Shown here in pieces: positions 11,370-22,579 of a stretch of DNA of 64,000 nt. Source of the DNA: Prinia subflava (lineage: Eukaryota; Chordata; Aves; Passeriformes; Cisticolidae). How positions within the stretch are numbered: position 1 is the first letter of the stretch; each line of letters starts with the position of its first letter. The notes under the pieces are model-generated. The model was not told the DNA's origin, made no database searches, and saw only the letters and a program-made list of their open reading frames with translations. The position numbers and the translations under genes were made by a program. Where the stretch lies: positions 620,001 through 684,000 of the forward strand of contig NW_026960611.1 in NCBI RefSeq assembly GCF_021018805.1, given 5' to 3'.

Positions 11370-11770
11370 GGACAGCCCGCCTGCCTGCTGGGACATCGTG
11401 CCCTATCCTGCCAGGGACTTCCCACTTGTCCTATCAGGGATCTTCCTTCCCTGCCTGTCAGGGCATCCTGCCCTGCCCGGGACTTTCTACCTGCCCTGCT
11501 GGGGACTTTTTCTCACCTGCCTACTGGGGCATCTTGCTTTGCCATGCCGGGGACATTACCTTGCACCTTCTCTGCCGGGGATCTTCCCTCGTCTGCCTGA
11601 TGGGGCATCTTGCCGTGCCAGGTATCCTCTTTCAATTGCCTTCTGGAGCGGCCCTGCCAGGGATCTCTCACCTGCCCTGCTGGGGATCTCCTCTCACCCG
11701 CCTTCTGGGGCAGCCCTGCCAGGGACCTCTCACCTGCCCTGCCAAGGATCTTAGCTCACACCTCAAGAGC
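11370..11770. repeat. Degenerate short tandem repeat in ERV1-T leader
   Basis: Repeated plus-strand words CCTGCC-AGGGA, GGGGCATC and CCTGCCCTGCTGGGGA recur every 25-60 bp. No clean unit is visible. It was probably produced by slippage in the provirus leader and is unlikely to code. Confidence 0.5.
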
Positions 11771-12112
11771 CTTTGCACGCTCTATGGGGCCCTCCCCCAA
11801 GGAGGCGCCTCAGTCACTCTTCTATGCCATTCGCTTCCCGCCCATTCTTGGTTGGCACCCTCTCGGGAGACCGGAAACGCTATACTAGGGGGTCCACTTT
11901 CACTCTGGGGGTCCGAGCTGCCGGCCCCCATCTCACTCAAGCACTCATTCACTCGCCTCCCATTTCCGCCAGGGATTTATCTCACCCATCTGGCGTTCTT
12001 CTGCGTTGCTTGGTCTCACGCTGATAGCAAGGTCCGGGGATAGCCAGCGATTCCCAAGGATCCCTCGAAGTAGATGATCGTTCTCTTCGGGGGTGGTCCT
12101 TTGTGGGCGTGG
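11771..12112 (-). other. ERV1-T leader, proximal part
   Basis: GC-rich sequence between the primer-binding site and the repeated leader. I see no open frame on the sense strand. It could contain the packaging signal by position only. Confidence 0.4.
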
Positions 12113-12134
12113 CTATCCCGGACGGGTCCCCAAT
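12113..12134 (-). promoter_or_regulatory. Primer-binding site, tRNA-Pro-like
   Basis: Directly after the LTR end (minus sense) comes TTGGGGACCCGTCCGGGAT. It matches the tRNA-Pro primer site used by many gammaretroviruses except around the CTC position. It makes 12135-12911 a 5' LTR with respect to the sequence on its left. Confidence 0.75.
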
Positions 12135-12911
12135 TGAAAAGAACAGGGCATATGCCTTTATTATTATTCAGCTCTTTATTAAAGGGATCAGCTCATTATT
12201 AAAGTCATCAGCAGGATTGCAGAGTCCGATCGGAGTTTTCCACGCTGCTGCAGCCGTCCGAAGGAGCAGGTGCTGTCCCAGTTCATCGTTCCACTGCAAA
12301 CAGTAAATGCCGAGTCCTTGTTCCCATAGGACCGGCTAGGAGTTCTCTCTGGTCAACCATCAGGAGGCAGGGCGGATGAGCAGTCTGCTGCAGGGGTGCA
12401 GAGTCAACTCTTTACCCTCAGGGAAACCTTTGAGAGTTCCCCGTTCTCTGTCTCAGTCAGCTCAGCTGGCCAGTTCACATTCCATCCAGGCTCCTCACAG
12501 GTCATGGCGAATCTTCAAACCAGGCCAGGGGTGCATCCACCAGGGCTCGGCCAGGGCACTATCCAATTCTCTTCTGACGAATCCAGCTTCCTGTCCCGGG
12601 GTGCAGTTTCCCCTAAAAAAACCTCCCAGGATCCACGGGGGCGGCCCTATCTGCATATCCAAATGCATATGCATTTGTCCTGGTCGCAGCAGAGGTCGTT
12701 ACAAAGAACAATAACCGGGCAATTAAGGCCAGAGCCGCTCCTTTTCACTTTTTAATGAGGTAGGAAAATGTTGCCAGGAAACTCCTCTTCAGGGCAGCTT
12801 CCCTCCCCACTAAAACTGGCTGGGGTGTGGGGGTTAAACAGGAAAAACCCCCTAGGACAGGGACAGCCCAGCCTTTTTTTCTTTTTTTGACTGGGAAACT
12901 TGTTCATAACA
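12135..12911 (-). mobile_element. Shared central LTR of ERV1-T
   Basis: 777 bp, same family and sense as 6517-7292. It serves as the 5' LTR for the unit to its left (primer site at 12113-12134) and follows a polypurine tract and pol end on its right (12912-13117). It is thus the 3' LTR of a second, mostly deleted unit. Confidence 0.9.
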
Positions 12912-13127
12912 AATCCCTCCTCTATTTCTTTGATCGGGCTGAAGCCCGCATCAATTTACAGTCTCTTACTGGGCGTTCTCTTAGTAGATACTGCTTTGGT
13001 CTTTCCTTTACACTTAATTTTAGGTCTCCTGATCCCTCAATTGCTGTGTATGTAGAAGAGGTAGCAGGTGGTCCTGTTGGGTCTGGTCCAGCATCAGGGG
13101 GCGGTACTGGTCCTTTAGTTCATAACA
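12912..13127 (-). pseudogene. pol: ERV1-T second unit: pol end fused to 10-bp LTR remnant
   Basis: 12912-13117 repeats the integrase C-terminus and polypurine tract seen at 7293-7490. At 13117/13118 it joins GTTCATAACA, the reverse complement of the first ten bases of this LTR family, and then the flanking gag. The join lies at a short shared word (AA-TAAAGGACC), suggesting a microhomology deletion that removed the first LTR and most of its internal region. Confidence 0.7.
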
Positions 13128-13802
13128 CTGTCACTACTAGGCAGTGGTGGATAAAATCTGAATGGTTCCCTGGGTTCCGGAGTGGATGGAGAAACCCCTA
13201 CCTCAGCTGCTGTCCTTCCAAAGGAAGATGAAGCTAGAGATGAAGCGGGGGAGGTTGGAGTTAATGATGGTTCTGAATCTGCATCCCCCACCACCCTCCT
13301 CCTTTACTGCCTTTTAGGGGGTGGTTTAAGTATGTCTTCTGTCTCTTGTTCCAAAGCCTCTGCTTGGTATACCTTGTCAGGATGTGTGCACCTCTGATTT
13401 ATTGATCAGGTGCTACAACACCGTTTGGGCTTTCCCTTAGTAACTTTATGGTCCTTTTCAAGGGCCAATACTAAAGGATCAGATGGTGGCCTCATTCCAC
13501 AATCCCTTTGCCACTCAGGGTGATCCCTAAGAGTAAAAACCATATCAGCATAAGCCACTTCCTGCCACTTTTGTTCACGGCGTAGGAAGAGCATTAGCTG
13601 CAATAGTCTCATAGTGCAGTGTACCATTTGCTGGCTACTTCACCCCCTCTTCTAGCCTATACAGTGGCCTCCACTGTGTACAAAACTTAACAAGCTCCCT
13701 TTTGGTTTCTGTACCCCCATAGCCCACCAATTCTTTCTAGTGTGTTAAAATACATCCCAGAGGACTGCCTTTTGGAATCTCTTGACTTTCACTTGCTCCC
13801 AT
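13128..13802 (-). pseudogene. gag: ERV1-G gag, matrix and p12 segment
   Basis: Start of the ERV1-G gag. The ATG at 13802 is followed by a glycine (MGAS), a plausible myristoylation signal. The matrix domain follows, with an SPLGCIL block shared with the other ERV1 elements here, a conserved HPEWQRDCG region near 13510-13470, then a Pro/Ser/Thr-rich p12. Two TAGs interrupt the matrix (near 13745 and 13645) and there is a frameshift near 13600. It is cut at 13128 by ERV1-T and continues at 6516. Confidence 0.75.
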
Positions 13803-15164
13803 CCTTAATATTCCTCTGGTACAAAGATATACTGGGCACTCTTCACCCTAAAGATTTCCACTGGCTTCCCTATATCTCCTTCTCCTGGGCATATACTTTT
13901 ACTGAAGAAAGAAGCAGGGTTTACATGCACACACACACACCACGGGAGGGGAAAAACTCCTTCGTATTTTTAATCTAAAAGGAAACAACAATCAAACAAA
14001 TTGACAACACACAGACTTGTCCCCTCTTCCTTGCTTAAATTGCTGATTACAAATCGCTGTCAAACCAAGTCCTCTGTTATACCCTGCACTGGCTATACTG
14101 CAGCAAAAATGCACTTAAAAATTGCAAGCAGTTTTACACATACTGCAGCAAGCGTACAGTTAAAACCCAACGCAATTCCTGTCGAGCCGTAATCAAACTA
14201 CAGATGGGGACCTTGCAAAATACCAACCGGGCTTCAGCCAGATGTTAACAATCCCAAACATACACACTCAACCAAAAATTTTAACAAAGTCTCGTCGTAA
14301 GCCAAAGGACTCAAGCGGGGACACAGCACAAATCCCTCTGCAAGAGGGAAGCGGGGGGGGGGGGGGGCGGCCCCGGCCCCACACCGTCCCGCACTCCTCT
14401 GCGGCCAGGAGTCACCAGTTCCTAGTTAAAATACCACTCCACACACACCACCAGTCTCAAAGCCTCACAAACAATCAAGTATGTTCCTTCGCAATCAAGA
14501 CAAGTCCCCACAAACAAAAACCTTTTGGGGTTGAGGGGGGCTGTTAAAACACAGTACGAGACTACAAAACCTGAATCCTTCCGCCGGTTACCAAGGTGAT
14601 ACCGGGCGTCATTTCAAACCTTTCACACCACTCGTTCTTTTACACACAAAATAAACAGCTTATTCACCCACAACCATCTTCTTCACTTTACACACTGGTT
14701 AAAATATCTCTTCCAGCCACACAAACAATACTCACAGGCAGCACTTCCCCCTGGCACACACTCCAGGCATGGTATGAGCACTTCAAATCCTTCCGCTTTG
14801 GCAAACACAAACAGTGATATCCCTCCGCTGATCAGGCCGGGGTTTTAAAATTCTTCCACAATCTTTAAACAAGCACAAACCTAAACCACTTACCCACACT
14901 AATAACATGTTCCAAAAGCACACAAATTAAGGCGCCTACAATGCAAATCCACATAGACCACAGCACATAGAGCACACCAATAATTTTACTGCCTGAACAC
15001 ACATCTACAGCCGACATGCTGGGACCCTAATTATGGTCTCCTGTGACCCGGTCTGGGACTGCTCGTGATCCAGAATTCACAAACCACGATCCCCGAGCAG
15101 CTTTTAAACCACAAACTACTCCAGAGCCACAACTGCTCCTAAACCACAAGGCTGGCGACCCTGC
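13803..15164 (-). other. Probable ERV1-G leader, noncoding
   Basis: A/C-rich on the plus strand, with no supported gene. It contains a 15-base G run at 14353-14367 and a short CA tract near 13930. By position it is the leader between ERV1-G 5' LTR and gag. I could not recognise a primer-binding site in it. Confidence 0.35.
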
Positions 15165-15929
15165 TGTTAGGAACGGAAAAAAAAAAAACAAAAAAACCCC
15201 AAAAACAAACAAACAAAAAAAACCCACTCCACAACTGACCCTCTCCTGGCTAGAGTAACCCCCCACACCCCAGCCAATCTGAGTAGGGAGAGCTGCCCTG
15301 AAGGAAAGTTGCCTGGCAACTTTTCCCTACCTAATTGAAATGTGAAAAGAAGCTGCCCACACCTAGATAGCCCTATTGTCCTTTGTAACTACCTCATTCA
15401 GCAGGAGTAACCTCAGCTATGACCAGGAGAAATGCATATGCATGTGTATATGCAAATAAAACCACCCTGGTGGATCCTGGGAGGATTTTTTTAGGGAAAC
15501 TGACCCCAAAACAAGAAGCTAGAGGCATCAGAGGAGAATTAGATAGTGCCCTGGCCGAGCACGAAGTGGATGCACCCCCTGACCTGATTTGAAGATTCAC
15601 CATGACCTATGAGGAGTTCGGATGGAATGGGAACCAGCCAGCTGAAGCAACTCAGGTAGAGAATGGGAAACTCTTGAAACTTTTCCCTGAGGGCAAAGAG
15701 CTGACTGCCACTGCTCTGCCTTCTGATGGTTGACCAGAGAGAACTGCTGGCTGTTTCTATGGGAACAAGGACTCAGCATCCACTGGGACAGCACCTGCTC
15801 CTTCGGATGGCTGCAACAGCGTGGAAAATTCCGATCGGACTCTGCAATCCTGCTGATGACTTTAATAATGAGCTGATCACTTTAATAAAGAGCTGAATAT
15901 TAATAAAGGCATATGCCCTGTTCTTTTCA
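15165..15929 (+). mobile_element. Solo LTR of the ERV1-T family, opposite orientation
   Basis: 765 bp in plus sense, starting TGTTAGGAAC and ending TTCTTTTCA, flanked by a perfect 4-bp duplication ctgc (15161-15164, 15930-15933). It is clearly homologous to 6517-7292 and 12135-12911 but more diverged, with an A/C-rich change near its start. The TTTAATAA and AATAAAG signals lie at 15860-15900. Confidence 0.85.
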
Positions 15930-16283
15930 CTGCTGCCGCCGCTGCCCCACCTTGGGACACCTGGTTACATCTGGTTCCATTACCGGCTCCCACCTGAAAA
16001 ACAAACAAGCACAAAATACTAGACTCCGTGGAGCTTACAAAACCCAATCAGGCCTCTGCTTTGCATAAGATGTCTCTTATAAGCTGCCTGCATTCAAAGG
16101 TACCTGTTTCCAATATTTATTAAACATACCTTTTTGTCCGTAGTTTTGGCAGGTCCTGGTCTTTCCCCCGGGGTGTCAGCTGGGCCGTGGAAGCCCTCTT
16201 CCCAGAAAATTCTGGGTGGGCGCCCAGAGGAGGTCCCAGACCCCAATAGCCCCTCGGCCAGAGAGAGCAGAGTCTCACCAGAT
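15930..16283 (-). other. ERV1-G leader, proximal part, and LTR edge
   Basis: The minus strand reads ATTGGGGTCTGGGACCTCC near 16233-16251, a degraded tRNA-Pro-like primer site. A splice-donor-like AAAGGTATGT lies near 16126. This would place the ERV1-G 5' LTR immediately to the right. Moderate inference only. Confidence 0.35.
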
Positions 16284-16980
16284 GATTTATTAAAATATGA
16301 ATAACTGTGACAGACAGAAACTCTCTAACAGTTAAAGTTAGAAAGTGTACGTTTATTGCGATGCAGGGCATCAGGTGGGATAGCTCCCTAATGCACACTG
16401 CAAAGATCACAGGTAATTACAAAGCCTTTTATTTACAAAAATGTTGAATACACAAAATACAAATGCATATTCATACCCCTGTCACTTCCTCTTCTCGGTA
16501 TGCTAATTGACAAAAAGGCTATTAAGCATGTGTAGTTTGTTCCCTGAAATGGGTTGGTGGTCCTTTTGTGAGGAGTGGTCACCAAAAGGAGGAAGTAAAT
16601 GAGTCTTCCTCATTCTAAATTTTCAATCTTTTCAATGCAGATGTGATTAATGGATGGTAGAACTCCTTGTTTCCTGTTTTCCAGGACTATTTCAATGGGT
16701 TTCTGGAAACAGGAGGTTTTCAATTGTCTTGTATTCCTGGGCTCTATTGATTAGTTTCCCTGTTTTTCATTATACACAATGTTGACAAGCAATGAATTAC
16801 TAGACCCGGGCTAGCTTATCTTAAATCCGGTTTCTTTTAACCATCCTCTAGCTTTTAACTGATTTCCCCTGATGCCCTGCGTCGCAATAAACATACACTT
16901 TCTAACTTTAACTGTTAGAGTTTTTGTCTGTCACAGTTTGATATTGATATTAGATCAATATTCATATTTTAATAAATCAG
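16284..16980. repeat. Inverted LTR fragments (hairpin-capable)
   Basis: Arms of about 90 bp at 16284-16375 (minus sense) and 16866-16978 (plus sense) are reverse complements, sharing the block around GCAATAAAC.TACACTTTC and TGTCTGTCACAG, with a small insertion in the right arm. About 490 bp separate them. Both arms look like the R/U5 part of one LTR family, so this is probably two LTRs in opposite orientation, with the left one being the ERV1-G 5' LTR. Confidence 0.65.
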
Positions 16981-17436
16981 TACTAAGGGGGTTGCTACAC
17001 CCCAGATGTTTAAGTCAAAAGGGTATTGTTTTAGTCAGAGGATCCTCAGAGTTATAACTAGAGATGGATTAGATGTCCAGGTAAGCAATTAGAATAATAA
17101 GATAATAAATAGGACACCGCAAGAAGGGAAGGCAGATATGTGAGACTTAAATGGTCATCCAAAGGACAGCGAGAAAGATGGTAATATGATGAAAATCCAG
17201 GAAATTTTAGAGGACCCCCCCCACCCAGAACTACCAGAAAAAGGATGCTAGATAGCAGTATCGCTCCACAGAAGAACAGAAAGAAGAAATGCGAAATACC
17301 TGCCGATGATGAAATATGGGGAGAACTCAGAAGAGGGGGGCTAAAGTTTTGTAATGTATCTAAACCTTTGAAAGTCTTTGTTTTGTTGGACATTCTTGGC
17401 GAATAAATAACCCTTTGTCCCCAACTGCTGGCCAGA
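16981..17436. other. Unassigned, LTR-like sequence
   Basis: No frame and no clear repeat boundary. AATAAATAA near 17401 could be a polyadenylation signal of an old LTR. The sequence is interrupted by the solo LTR that follows and resumes at 18011. Confidence 0.3.
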
Positions 17437-18010
17437 TGTCACGGTGCCTTTAAGAGAACTCAGTCTCTCTGCCTGCCCGGCTAGCCCAGGCACCGCAGCA
17501 GGCTAAAGGGTACAGCTAGGCAAGTCACACAAGCCTGCTGATCCCTGTGAGTTCTTGTCCTGAGAGGCTGTGTGAGGTGGTGGAGAATGCTGACAACGAC
17601 GGAGAAGAAGAAGAAAGGAACCAGTCCGGTAAAAACGACAGATGTATTTGGGGGTCCCACGGGACCTCCTTACCACCTGCCAGATCCTCAAACTGCCCCC
17701 GAGGCTCTTCTGACCTGCCGTTTTATACAGCAGTGAAATGGGGTGTGGTAAGGAGGTTACAACCAATGGGCTTCAACTAAAGAGGTGGTATGAACATGGG
17801 GTGACATAACAGAAACCAATCAGGGACAACAGGGAGGGGTTTACACAGATTATGAGAAAAGATTGACAAATAACTGAAGAGCTATATGACTTTGGGGAAT
17901 TGCAGGATAATACCAACAGGGGAAAAATGGGGTACAAGGAACATACCATTGTACAATCAACCTGCACAAACCTAACAAACTTATTATGAACTTAATTCCA
18001 CACCACCACA
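17437..18010 (-). mobile_element. ERVK-type solo LTR
   Basis: 574 bp. In the minus sense it starts TGTGGTGGTG and ends CACCGTGACA. It is flanked by a perfect 6-bp duplication gccaga (17431-17436, 18011-18016). TATAAAA lies at about 17725 on the minus strand. The 6-bp duplication marks class II. Confidence 0.85.
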
Positions 18011-19019
18011 GCCAGAATTGTTATTAAGGAATGTTCACCTCACAACTAACAGTTGTGGAGGCTTAACTCTTTATTTCAGCTCTTTGTTTCAGACTTTCCA
18101 ATTATTCAAGTGAAAGGAAATCAAAACTTAAATGGGCAGGCTCAAGATAACTTAAAGCATTAGCACATTAACACAAAGGATGCTAAATATGTTAAAGAAC
18201 AACTTATACAGAATGTCTTTTTGTTTTCAGTGTTACCTGCAGTAACAGTCTGATGTTAAAATGTCATTCCTCTGCATGCTTCTAAGCCTTCCAATATCCT
18301 CCTGTATTTCAAACAATTTCTTTTCAAACTTCTACCTTCTGTTGACATGTCATTAGACAACATTTTGAAAAATCCTCTGTTTTGAAATATATGCATTTTG
18401 AAATACAGTATATGAAAAACTTTTTTCAATTCTCTCTTGGTTTTGGAAAGCTTATATTGCATCTACTTAGCCTAGTTTCATATGCCTGAGTTATACAGAG
18501 GCCCTCACTAACAACTCATCATTCTGAATGACCACAGAATACAGGCTAGATATTTTACAAAATGGCAAGAATTCTGAAGTACATTGGTCAAATAGAGAAT
18601 ATAAGAGGATTTGCCATGATGCATATGAAAAAGAGAAATTATACTTAAAATTGCACATCAAAAAGCCAGATTTTTTTCCTTTCTTCTTCTGACTGCTAGC
18701 TCTGTTTAAATTGATGTGGTCAGCTAACCTTCAACTAAGGGCCAAACTCAGCCATTCACTCACTTCCTGTCTTCAGTGGGAGAAAACAAAATCTTGTTGT
18801 TAGTTCATCTTTAGAGTTAAATTGTCAAAAAGATTGCTGCAGTACTTGAAAAATACTGAATAAAAGATGATTTTGACTGACATGCAAGTAATTGTGTTTT
18901 AGGCTCACCCAGAAACCACAGAATGACAGCAACATACTGAGGTTGTTCTTTATTATATATCAAATCCCATAATAATCATAGCTCAACTTTGTTTTGTTCT
19001 AGGGTTTGTTGCCATAAAA
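18011..19019. other. Unassigned, apparently single-copy sequence
   Basis: AT-rich sequence without repeats of the families seen elsewhere in the window and without a supported open frame. It is the only stretch of about 1 kb I could not place in a retroelement, so it is the best candidate for original host DNA. Confidence 0.4.
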
Positions 19020-19325
19020 TTATAGAATCATAGAATGGTTTGGGTTAGAAGACACCTTTTAAAGATCATCTAGTCAAACCCCCTTGCTATGGGCAAACAT
19101 CTTTCACTAGATCACATTACTTAAAGCCCCATCCAACCTGACCGTAAATGCTTCCAGGGGTGGGGCATTGACAACTTCTCTGGGCAACCTGTTCCAGTGT
19201 CTCACCACCTTCACTGTAAAAGAATTTTTCCTTTTATCCAATCTAAATCTACCCTCTTTCATTTTAAAACCATTGCTCTTCTTCCTGTCACTACAGGCCC
19301 TGGTAAAAATTCTATCTCTGTCTTT
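19020..19325 (-). mobile_element. CR1 LINE 3' fragment
   Basis: Antisense CR1 3' end: ATAGAATCATAGAATGG tail repeats at 19020, then the conserved 3' untranslated region and the end of ORF2. It stands directly next to a plus-strand CR1 that starts near 19358. Confidence 0.85.
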
Positions 19326-19357
19326 CTTGATTGATTGATTACATGTTTGATTACTTC

Positions 19358-21849
19358 TCTGAAGTGCCTGTATACAAACACAGCATAAGGAATAAACAGG
19401 AAGAACTAGAAATCTATGTGCAGTCGCAGGACCATGATGTCATTGTAATTACAGAGACATGGTAGGATAGCTCATATGTCTGGAATGGGTTACTTTTTGA
19501 GAGGACAGGTCAGTGAGGAGGGGGTGGAGTTTCTCTTTATGTGAGAAAGCAACTGGAATGAATCAAGCCAGGGACAGATGTACCTATTGCATATAGGTAA
19601 AACCTTACAAAAGGAAGGCCTTGTAAAATCATGGCTCAGGCCTGCTACTTCAGCTAAGCAGAAAAGGACTATGGGAAAGTGACTCAGCTGAATGAGAGGT
19701 AGAAAAACAAGTTATGTAAACATTGCATGTTCATATCGTCATGTATGGTCGTTGGTTCAATTATGTTTGTTATGATTTAAAACTGTATAACGGATAAAGG
19801 CCTGACTGCTTAAAAAGGCCTGGTTTTTAGAAAAAAGCGTCTCTCCTCGGCACCTGCCGGGGGACCGTCTGTCACTTTGGACCCTCACCTCACATGTACC
19901 CAGGGACAGACAAATGAGTTGAGAGTTTATTGGTGAGAATTAAGGGACAGGCTAATGTGGATGACACTGTTGTTGGTATTTACTATAGGCCACCTGATCA
20001 GGAGGAGGAAGTTGATGTGGCTTTCTATAGGCAACTGGAAATAGCCTCGTGGTCACAGGCCCTGGTTCTCTTGGGGGACTTTACCAGATATTTGTTGGAG
20101 GAACAACATGGCACAGAACACACAGTCCAGGAAGTTCCTGCAGGTCATTAAAGATAACTTCTTGATGCAAGTGGGGGAAGACCAAATGAGGAAAGGTGTG
20201 TTGCTGGACTTTGTACTACCAAACCAGGAGGGACTGGTTGAAGATGTGAAGGCTGGGGGCAGCCTTGGCTGTAGTGACCATATGATGGTGGAACTGAGGA
20301 TCCTGCATGGAGGAAGCAAAGCAGTAAGCAGAACTTAAACCCTGAACTTCTGGAGAGCAAACTTCAGCCTCTTCAATGACCTACTTAGAGGAATCCCATG
20401 GGATAGGGCTCTAGAAGAGAAGGGAATCCAAGAGAACTGATCAGTATTCAAGCATCACTTCCTCCAAGCTCAAGACCAGTGTATCCCCATGATCAAGAAA
20501 TCAGGCAAAGAGGGCAGGAGACCTGAATCGATGAGCAGGGAGCTTATAGTAAATCTCAAATGGAAGAAAGAAATTTATGGGATTTGGAATAAGGGACAGG
20601 CCACATGGGAGGACTACAGGAACATGATCAGAGTATTCAGGCATGCAATGAGGAAAGTCAAGACCCACTTGGAATAGAGTCTGGCAAGGTATATCAAGGA
20701 CAATGAAAAGGGCTTCTACAAGTACATCAGCGGCAAAAGGAAGATTAGGGGAAATGTGAGGCTGCTGCTGAATCAGATGGGTGTCCTGGAAATAGAAGAC
20801 ACAGAGAAGGTGGAACTACTGAATGCCTTCTTTGCCTCAGTCTTTATTGCTGAGGTTGGCCCTCAGGAATCCCAGATCTCAGAGGTAAGAGAAGGTTGGA
20901 GAAAGGAAAACTTTCCCTCAGTCATAGAAGATTGGGTTAGGGATCATCTAGATGGACTTAACACCCATAAATCCATGGGCCTTGATGGAATACACCCATG
21001 CATGTTGCCAAGCCACTCTTCATCATCTTTGAAAAATCATGGAGAACAGGAGATGTGCCCAATGACTGGAGAAAGGCCAGTGCTACTCCCATCTTCAAAA
21101 AGGAACAGAAGGAAGACCCAGGGAACTACTGTCCAGTCAGCCTCATCTCAGTTCCTGGAAAGGTGATGGAATACATCATTCTGGAGGTCATCGCCAAGCA
21201 TGTAGAAGAAAAGAAGGTCACTGCGTGTAGTCATCATGGATTCACCAAGGGGAAATCATGCTTGACCAATGTGACAGCCTTCTATGATGGCATGGCAGGA
21301 TGGGTTGAGGGGACAGCAGTGGATGTTGTCTACCTTGACTTCGGCAAGGCTTCTGACACTGTCTCCCATAACATCCTCGTAGGTAACCTCAGGAAATGTG
21401 GGTTAGATGAAAGGACAGCGAGGTGGATCAAGAACTGCCTGAATGGCAAAACTCAGAGGGTTGTGATCAGTGCAGTAGAATCCAGTTGGAGGCCTGTAGT
21501 CAGTGGCATTCCCCAGGGATCAATACTGGATCCAGCCTAAATCAACTTGTTTATCAACAACCTGGAGAATGGGATAGAATGTACCCTCAGCAAGTTTGCT
21601 GATGATACAAAACTGGAAGTAGCAGCTGACACACCTGTAGGCTGTGCTGCCATTCAGTGAGACCTTGATAGGCCGGAGAGCTCAGCAGAGAGAAACCTAA
21701 TGAAGTTCAACCAGGGCAAGTGTAGGGTCCTGCAGCTGGGGAGAGAGAATCCCAAGTACCAGTACAGGCTGGGGACTGACCTACCAGAGAACAGCTCTAC
21801 TTAAAAGGACCTGGGAGTCCTGGTGGATGACAAGTTGATTATGAGCCAG
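19358..21849 (+). pseudogene. CR1 ORF2 (endonuclease-reverse transcriptase), interrupted
   Basis: 5'-truncated CR1 pol. The apurinic endonuclease domain starts near 19385 (ITETW at about 19450), resumes after an insertion at 19900 (YYRPPDQ, then LLGDF), and is followed by the RT fingers (GIHPCML near 20985) and palm (frame 20998-21540, DFGKASDTV and GIPQGSILDP). FADD is at 21595-21606, past a TAA at 21538. Multiple stops are present. ERV1-1 cuts it at 21849, and it resumes for 50 bp at 30438-30487 with the next conserved residues. Confidence 0.9.
19579..19899 (+). mobile_element. 321-bp insertion in CR1, LTR-like
   Basis: Splits the CR1 endonuclease frame. An 11-bp direct repeat (ccagggacaga) lies at 19568-19578 and 19900-19910. 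It starts TGTACC and contains ATAAAGG and a GC-rich end, like a short LTR. The repeat is longer than the 4-6 bp made by retroviral integrases. If part of it belongs to the element (end TGTACCCA), the true duplication would be 8 bp or less. Confidence 0.55.
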
Positions 21850-22285
21850 TGATAGTGGAGGGTTAAAAAAATTGTATAAGTTAACCCTGGGTAGTTGAGG
21901 GGGGGGGAAGGTAGAAGGCGCACAGTCTGAACTTGACTTTGGAACAAACGTCAGCTTCTGCAACTAGCTTCATACTATTGTTTCAATTGAGTCAAGTGTG
22001 ACTCCAGCCCAGGAGACAATTGAGAAGCATTGTTTTAACCAAATCAAGTAGAACCCAGGGTAAAGCATAGGTATGATTTAAGATAGTAACTAAGAAATAG
22101 GATAACCAGTATCTAGGGGTGGAGGTTAGTTAACATATGTATAATCTGAAACTATAAAAATCACAAATCGACTCTGTATTCTTGGGCACAAGATTTGGGC
22201 ACTGTATGCCCCTGTGTCCAGCGCGTTCAAATAAAGAACCGCATATGATCGCCTTCGTGTGGTTATATGTTTTCCTATGCTAACA
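21850..22285 (+). mobile_element. 5' LTR of ERV1-1
   Basis: 436 bp, TGATAGTGG to GCTAACA. TATA box CTATAAAAATC at about 22152, polyadenylation signal AATAAAG at 22231. The terminal TGATAG is shared with ERV1-2. Confidence 0.95.
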
Positions 22286-22579
22286 TTTTTGACCACCCAG
22301 GACGGGACCTTGTGGGCGCAGCCAGGACCCCGCGACCTGATCACGCTCCAGCCGGCACCGGGTGATTTCTCGGGGAGTCCATTGGCGCCGCGACCCTCCC
22401 CGCTCACAACGACCCCTGGTGAGAGGTAAGGTTCTTTATTCTCTGGTTTGGGAGCCTGCAGCGAAAGCTACGCTTGTTTGGGCAAAAGGAATTCCTGGTG
22501 GTATTGCCTAGGCAGCCGTCCGTCAGACATCGCGAAAGCGTTGCAGGTTCTGCATCTGTGGTTTTTATGTATCTGTAAT
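22286..22579 (+). other. ERV1-1 leader
   Basis: Directly after the LTR reads TTTTTGACCACCCAGGACGG, the expected site for a tRNA primer. The same position in ERV1-2 has TTTTGCCCACCCAGATGGG. I cannot name the tRNA. A splice-donor-like GAGAGGTAAGG lies at 22420-22430 and is conserved in ERV1-2 (47189-47199), suggesting the donor for env mRNA. Confidence 0.6.

Larger units (their letters stand above)
6517..13127 (-). mobile_element. Tandem ERV1 provirus 'ERV1-T' (LTR-internal-LTR plus remnant of a third LTR)
   Basis: In the minus sense the order is: a 10-bp LTR start (13127-13118), a pol C-terminal fragment (13117-12912), a complete LTR (12911-12135), a tRNA-Pro-like primer site, a leader with repeats, gag remnants, a CR1, the same pol C-terminal fragment (7640-7293), and a complete LTR (7292-6517). 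The whole interrupts ERV1-G gag in the proline-rich region, with a 4-bp duplication (ctgt at 13128-13131, ctgg at 6513-6516, one mismatch). The array looks like a head-to-tail provirus pair that lost most of its first unit. Confidence 0.8.

Noticed and set aside
11197..12043. Proline/cysteine-rich plus-strand frames of up to 225 codons
   Set aside because: They are antisense to the ERV1-T leader and arise from its CCTGCC-type repeats; no homology or start context supports a gene.
18011..19019. Possible host exon in the unassigned stretch
   Set aside because: Only short frames (68 codons at most), no splice-site pairs with coding signal, AT-rich throughout.
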